In this document: positions 14,420 to 17,413 of the stretch, piece by piece | How positions within the stretch are numbered: position 1 is the first letter of the stretch | Layout: every line of letters begins with the position of its first letter | Assembly (NCBI GenBank): GCA_047626155.1 | Contig: JBLHRR010000122.1 | Location: 1 to 17,413, forward strand | Source: CALGLS01 sp047626155 | Lineage (GTDB): Bacteria > Bacteroidota > Bacteroidia > Chitinophagales > Saprospiraceae | Direction: 5' to 3' | Length of the DNA: 17,413 bases | Notes under the pieces: generated by a model | Database searches by the model: none | Told to the model about the DNA's origin: nothing | Seen by the model: the letters and a program-made list of their open reading frames with translations, nothing else | Program-made: the position numbers and the translations under genes

Positions 14420-16795
14420 CTAACGCCGCCTACGCCCCGAGAATTCCATCGCTTCCCCTTTTCCAAAACCATAACTAAAGCCAAGCGTTATAAAGCGCCC
14501 ACGTTTTCCAAAACCATAGATTTCAAAATTTGGTTGTATCGTATTACTCTCTCTGAGACGAGAAGCGAAAATATCGCGCACACTAAAATTTAAAACTCCT
14601 TTACCTTTCAAAATCTTTTTACGGAGGCCCAAGTTGGCATAGACTTGCTTAGAAATATTGCTTTGTACTGTTTGGTAAGCAGACTGGTATTGTCCTGTGA
14701 TTTCAAGATCAAACTGTTTTGGTAATTTAAATTTGGCCCTAAGCTTACCTGAATATCGTTCGTTATTAAAATCAAATGACGTGCCCTCGAATTCGCCCTT
14801 TCTAACAAAGTAATTGAAGTTGAAATCTCCATTCAAAGTCAACCATTTTTGCGGACTATATTTACCATTTAGTTCTATACCTGTTGTATTATTGGTCCCT
14901 ACATTCATAGGAAGAGAAGTGCTAACATCGTCTTCAAATTTAATCACTCGTTCGACGACCTCGGTCGTATAGCGATGATAAACATTAACGTTAAAAGAAG
15001 CTTTTGGAAAAGTGTAGATAGAACCGATTTCGTAAGAATCAGTAAACTCAGGCTGTAATTCAGGATTCCCTTGACGGATGTTAAACTGATTTCGGATATT
15101 GAAAAATGGATTCAAATCCCATAAGCGAGGACGAAAGATACGGCGGGAGTAACCAGCTTGTAATGAAAATTTTTCTGAGACTTTGTATGAGGTATGTGCA
15201 CTTGGGAAAAGATTTGTAAAGTTTTGATCGTTCGGTTCACCTGTGTTGACCAATAAGGTATTTAGATCAGTGTTTTCTACGCGCAAACCGACTTTTACTC
15301 CCCATTTATCTGCTTCATAAGCGGCCGTACCATAGGCTCCAAATACCTTTAAGTTATAATCAAAAGTATTTGTGAGACTAGAATCAGGGATAACTTCATT
15401 GTCAATTAAATCATTGACTGCATAGTCATTGCTGACGTCGTTAATGAAATACTGCCCACCTGTTTCGATTGTAATCTGTTTGTTAAGAGGGTGAGCATAA
15501 TCCAGCTTTAAAGTTGTTTGCGACTCCTTGAATTTGGTGCGCGTTTCTTGGTTACCCTGCGTTTCGTTGCCTATAATATTGACATTGTCAAACGTTGAAC
15601 TTTGGTCTTTGCTAAAGAGCCTCCCAATTGCGCTGAAGAGCAGACTGCGGTCTTTATTTTCTTTAAAATCTTTTTTGTATTGCAGCTCATATTGATATTT
15701 AGGATTCGTAGCCTCTGTTGTTTCTTCTCGATAAAATTCTGCTATCGTGTTCTTCGCTGCATCTTCTTTTGTAAAGTCAGTCCGTGAAGGTTGGTCTTCA
15801 ACTTCATAAGCAAAACTACCGGAGAGTGTCAGCACATTGTACTTGTTAATATGATAATCAGTTCCCAAATTGAAATTATAAAAAACTTCGTTGCGATATT
15901 CTTTTCCTGTGCTGAAAAGGGTTTCTCCAGTCACTAAATTGTGGTTGCTATTGCGTTGATCTCTAGGTAGTTCCCGATAACCAATTCCTAATTGGCTGAA
16001 CAGATTAAATTTTTCGGTGCGGCGATTCAAACTCAGGCCGACACTGTGGTTGTGCGGTATTCCTGTGTTCAGAGAAACCGAACCATTAATTCCTTTACGT
16101 TCTTCTTTTTTGATGATGATATTAATAATACCGGAAGTTCCTTCTGCGTCGTACTTTGCCCCTGGATTGGTGATGACTTCGATTCGATCGATCATTTCGG
16201 CGGTTATCGTACCGAGGGCACCCCCTTCATCCGCTAGTACCGACGGTTTACCATTGATAAGCACTTGTACCCCACCTGCACCACGCAAGGTAATCTCCCC
16301 TTCGATACTGACATTGACAGAGGGTACATTGTTGAGTAATTCGAGGGCACTAGCTCCCGTATTGCTTAGGTCCTTACCGACATTGAAAATCCGCTTATCA
16401 AGTTTAAATTCAGTACTTGATTTCTCGGCACGCACGACTACTTCATCAAGTAATTCGCTATTTTCTGAAATAATAATTTCCCCAATCGTTGCTTCATTTC
16501 CAATTACAGAAATATCCATAATGGTTTTAGTCTGAAAGCCGATGAAGCTGACTTGAAGATAAAAATTAGGCGTTGTTGAAAATATGGAAAATGTGCCATC
16601 GGTAGCAGTCGTAACTCCATCGAGTATTTTATCCGTGTTTTTCTCCAGCACCGTGACCGTTGCAAACTCTAAAGCTTGTCCGCCAGACTCAATGACTGTA
16701 CCCATAACTTTTATCTTTTGTTTTTGAGCCATCAAATCAACGGTAGAAAATAGGCAGACAAACAAAAGAAATATATTAGTGTATCGAACTTTCAT
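14420..16795 (-). CDS. TonB-dependent-receptor-like outer-membrane beta-barrel protein
   Basis: The 791-residue product has a signal peptide (1-24, ending LMAQ), a carboxypeptidase-regulatory-like beta-sandwich (about 28-110, IKVMGTVIESGGQALEFATV), a plug domain (about 117-228, with LDEVVV, LELLNNVPSV, LRGAGGVQVLINGKPS, IDRIEVITNPGAKYDAEG and GIINIIIKK) and a long barrel of alternating strands to the end. This matches the Bacteroidota outer-membrane beta-barrel family related to TonB-dependent receptors. It is somewhat shorter than SusC-type transporters, and no SusD-like partner is adjacent. It ends in a basic SGRRRR. Substrate is unknown; iron complexes, peptides or a signalling role are all possible. 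No separate TonB box could be identified. The gene appears to be transcribed alone, with a terminator after it. Confidence 0.9.
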   Translation of the reverse strand: MKVRYTNIFLLFVCLFSTVDLMAQKQKIKVMGTVIESGGQALEFATVTVLEKNTDKILDGVTTATDGTFSIFSTTPNFYLQVSFIGFQTKTIMDISVIGNEATIGEIIISENSELLDEVVVRAEKSSTEFKLDKRIFNVGKDLSNTGASALELLNNVPSVNVSIEGEITLRGAGGVQVLINGKPSVLADEGGALGTITAEMIDRIEVITNPGAKYDAEGTSGIINIIIKKEERKGINGSVSLNTGIPHNHSVGLSLNRRTEKFNLFSQLGIGYRELPRDQRNSNHNLVTGETLFSTGKEYRNEVFYNFNLGTDYHINKYNVLTLSGSFAYEVEDQPSRTDFTKEDAAKNTIAEFYREETTEATNPKYQYELQYKKDFKENKDRSLLFSAIGRLFSKDQSSTFDNVNIIGNETQGNQETRTKFKESQTTLKLDYAHPLNKQITIETGGQYFINDVSNDYAVNDLIDNEVIPDSSLTNTFDYNLKVFGAYGTAAYEADKWGVKVGLRVENTDLNTLLVNTGEPNDQNFTNLFPSAHTSYKVSEKFSLQAGYSRRIFRPRLWDLNPFFNIRNQFNIRQGNPELQPEFTDSYEIGSIYTFPKASFNVNVYHRYTTEVVERVIKFEDDVSTSLPMNVGTNNTTGIELNGKYSPQKWLTLNGDFNFNYFVRKGEFEGTSFDFNNERYSGKLRAKFKLPKQFDLEITGQYQSAYQTVQSNISKQVYANLGLRKKILKGKGVLNFSVRDIFASRLRESNTIQPNFEIYGFGKRGRFITLGFSYGFGKGEAMEFSGRRRR

Positions 16796-17320
16796 AAAGG
16801 GTATTTTTAGTCTGTTTGAGTGGTGATCAGTATACTGCTTAGCATTAGAAGGTGTGACTGCTTTTTGTTAGAGTGTATAGTTAGCGTGATAAGTTTGAGT
16901 TGTTTATTTGAATTATTATACGTAGCCTTCTACCGTATTTTTAAACACATAGCCACATAGGACATATAAGCCTTCTATCATAAAAGCGCACATAGTAAAA
17001 GGTGCTGTTCGCATTTTTTTCATAGTTCACACAGCTTTTCTTTATGAACTATGTCAGATTTACTGAAAGTATATTACTATATGAGCTTCCGCGATAGTGG
17101 GCTATGTGTTCTGATGTGCCTATGTGTTTAAATTCGCATACAGAGGGCAAAAGCATCAGAACACTACATTTTCAGGTTGTCCCCTATCTAATCGGGGTCG
17201 CGCTATTAATCATTTAATATAAATAATCATTTTTTATTACCAAATGAAATCAATTTGCATTAACATTCGTTTAGAGTCGAAATGTCTAAATTCCTTTCGC
17301 TTTCAGATAAATTAAATACG
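16796..17320. other. 525-bp divergent intergenic region between receptor and lipoprotein genes
   Basis: It must carry the promoters of both divergent genes, but no exact TAnnTTTG match was found for either. Its centre is a 193-bp nested imperfect palindrome (16940-17132). To the right lies CCCC-TATCTAATC-GGGG (17182-17198), a small hairpin, then very AT-rich DNA up to the lipoprotein ATG. No coding frame is convincing. Confidence 0.5.
16940..17132. repeat. Nested imperfect palindrome with CTATGTG motifs (REP/MITE-like element or large hairpin)
   Basis: The outer arms are TTTAAACACATAG (16940-16952) and CTATGTGTTTAAA (17120-17132), a perfect 13-bp match. The inner arms are CATAGTTCA (17021-17029) and TGAACTATG (17045-17053), a perfect 9-bp match. 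The arm-to-arm distances are nearly equal on the two sides (81 and 79 nt), and the intervening halves are partly complementary. CTATGTG and its complement recur within the arms. No transposase frame is inside. Confidence 0.65.
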
Positions 17321-17413
17321 ATGAGATCATCAAAAGGGTTTTTCTTTTTCTTCGCCCTTACATTGATGGCTTGCCAACAAGATGATGAGGGGACGAATTC
17401 AGCTGATGCAAAA
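17321..17413 (+). CDS. Lipoprotein, N-terminal part only (cut by the window end)
   Basis: The ATG opens 31 codons that run off the window. The N-terminus is a clear type II signal peptide: basic MRSSK, hydrophobic 7-15, and lipobox LMAC with the lipidated Cys at 18. The residues after the Cys are QQDDEG. In Bacteroidota an acidic motif close behind the Cys, such as QKDDE in Capnocytophaga, directs lipoproteins to the cell surface, so surface exposure is likely. The rest of the protein, and so its function, is outside the window. It is divergent from the receptor gene, with the long palindrome between them. Confidence 0.75.
   Translation, partial: MRSSKGFFFFFALTLMACQQDDEGTNSADAK

Noticed and set aside
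16017..16535. 172-codon plus-strand frame antisense to the outer-membrane receptor
   Set aside because: It lies wholly opposite the conserved plug domain of a well-supported gene, and its Ser/Pro/Leu-rich product looks like an antisense shadow.
16940..17132. CRISPR-like array suggested by repeated CTATGTG units
   Set aside because: Units are only about 7 bp, occur in both orientations, and lack regular spacers; the palindromic arrangement fits better.

Overview
The window looks like a chromosomal segment of a Bacteroidota bacterium, plausibly from the Saprospiria/Cytophagia side of the phylum, though the exact lineage cannot be fixed from the sequence alone. The evidence is an AT-rich background, a secreted protein ending in a type IX secretion (T9SS) sorting domain, an outer-membrane receptor with a carboxypeptidase-regulatory-like N-terminus, a lipoprotein with an acidic surface-export-type motif after its lipidated Cys, and several exact TAnnTTTG matches (the Bacteroidota -7 promoter element) just upstream of genes.

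Layout. Positions 1-60 hold the possible tail of an upstream gene, followed by about 450 bases without a gene. Positions 512-3864 are a two-gene operon: a TolC-like outer-membrane channel carrying an extra C-terminal (beta/alpha)8-like domain, then an HlyD-type adaptor. No ABC or RND pump is present in the window, and I infer envelope export, perhaps of a glycan. Converging on it is nadE (NAD+ synthase, minus strand, 3980-5617). Divergent from nadE is a secreted, T9SS-sorted gingipain-fold protein whose catalytic His and Cys appear to be replaced (5817-7775). It is followed closely by dnaX (7809-9665), then a Crp/Fnr-type regulator (9809-10498) and pyrD (10557-11594, GTG start). A gene-poor stretch contains a probable 53-residue two-helix membrane protein (11916-12077) and back-to-back terminators. 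Next, on the minus strand, come a long-form acyl-CoA dehydrogenase (12224-14035) with a paired palindromic repeat upstream, and a TonB-receptor-like outer-membrane protein (14420-16795). The last 600 bases contain a 193-bp nested imperfect palindrome and the start of a lipoprotein gene cut by the window end.

The genes are mostly housekeeping (NAD, pyrimidine and fatty-acid metabolism, the replication clamp loader) interspersed with envelope and secretion genes; they do not form one pathway. The most notable signals are the TolC-barrel fusion, an A9 slippery tract in dnaX with immediate stops in both alternative frames (predicting a gamma-type short product), the pseudo-gingipain, the twin palindromes before the acyl-CoA dehydrogenase, and the long palindrome near the right end. 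No tRNA, rRNA, CRISPR array or recognisable insertion sequence was seen.
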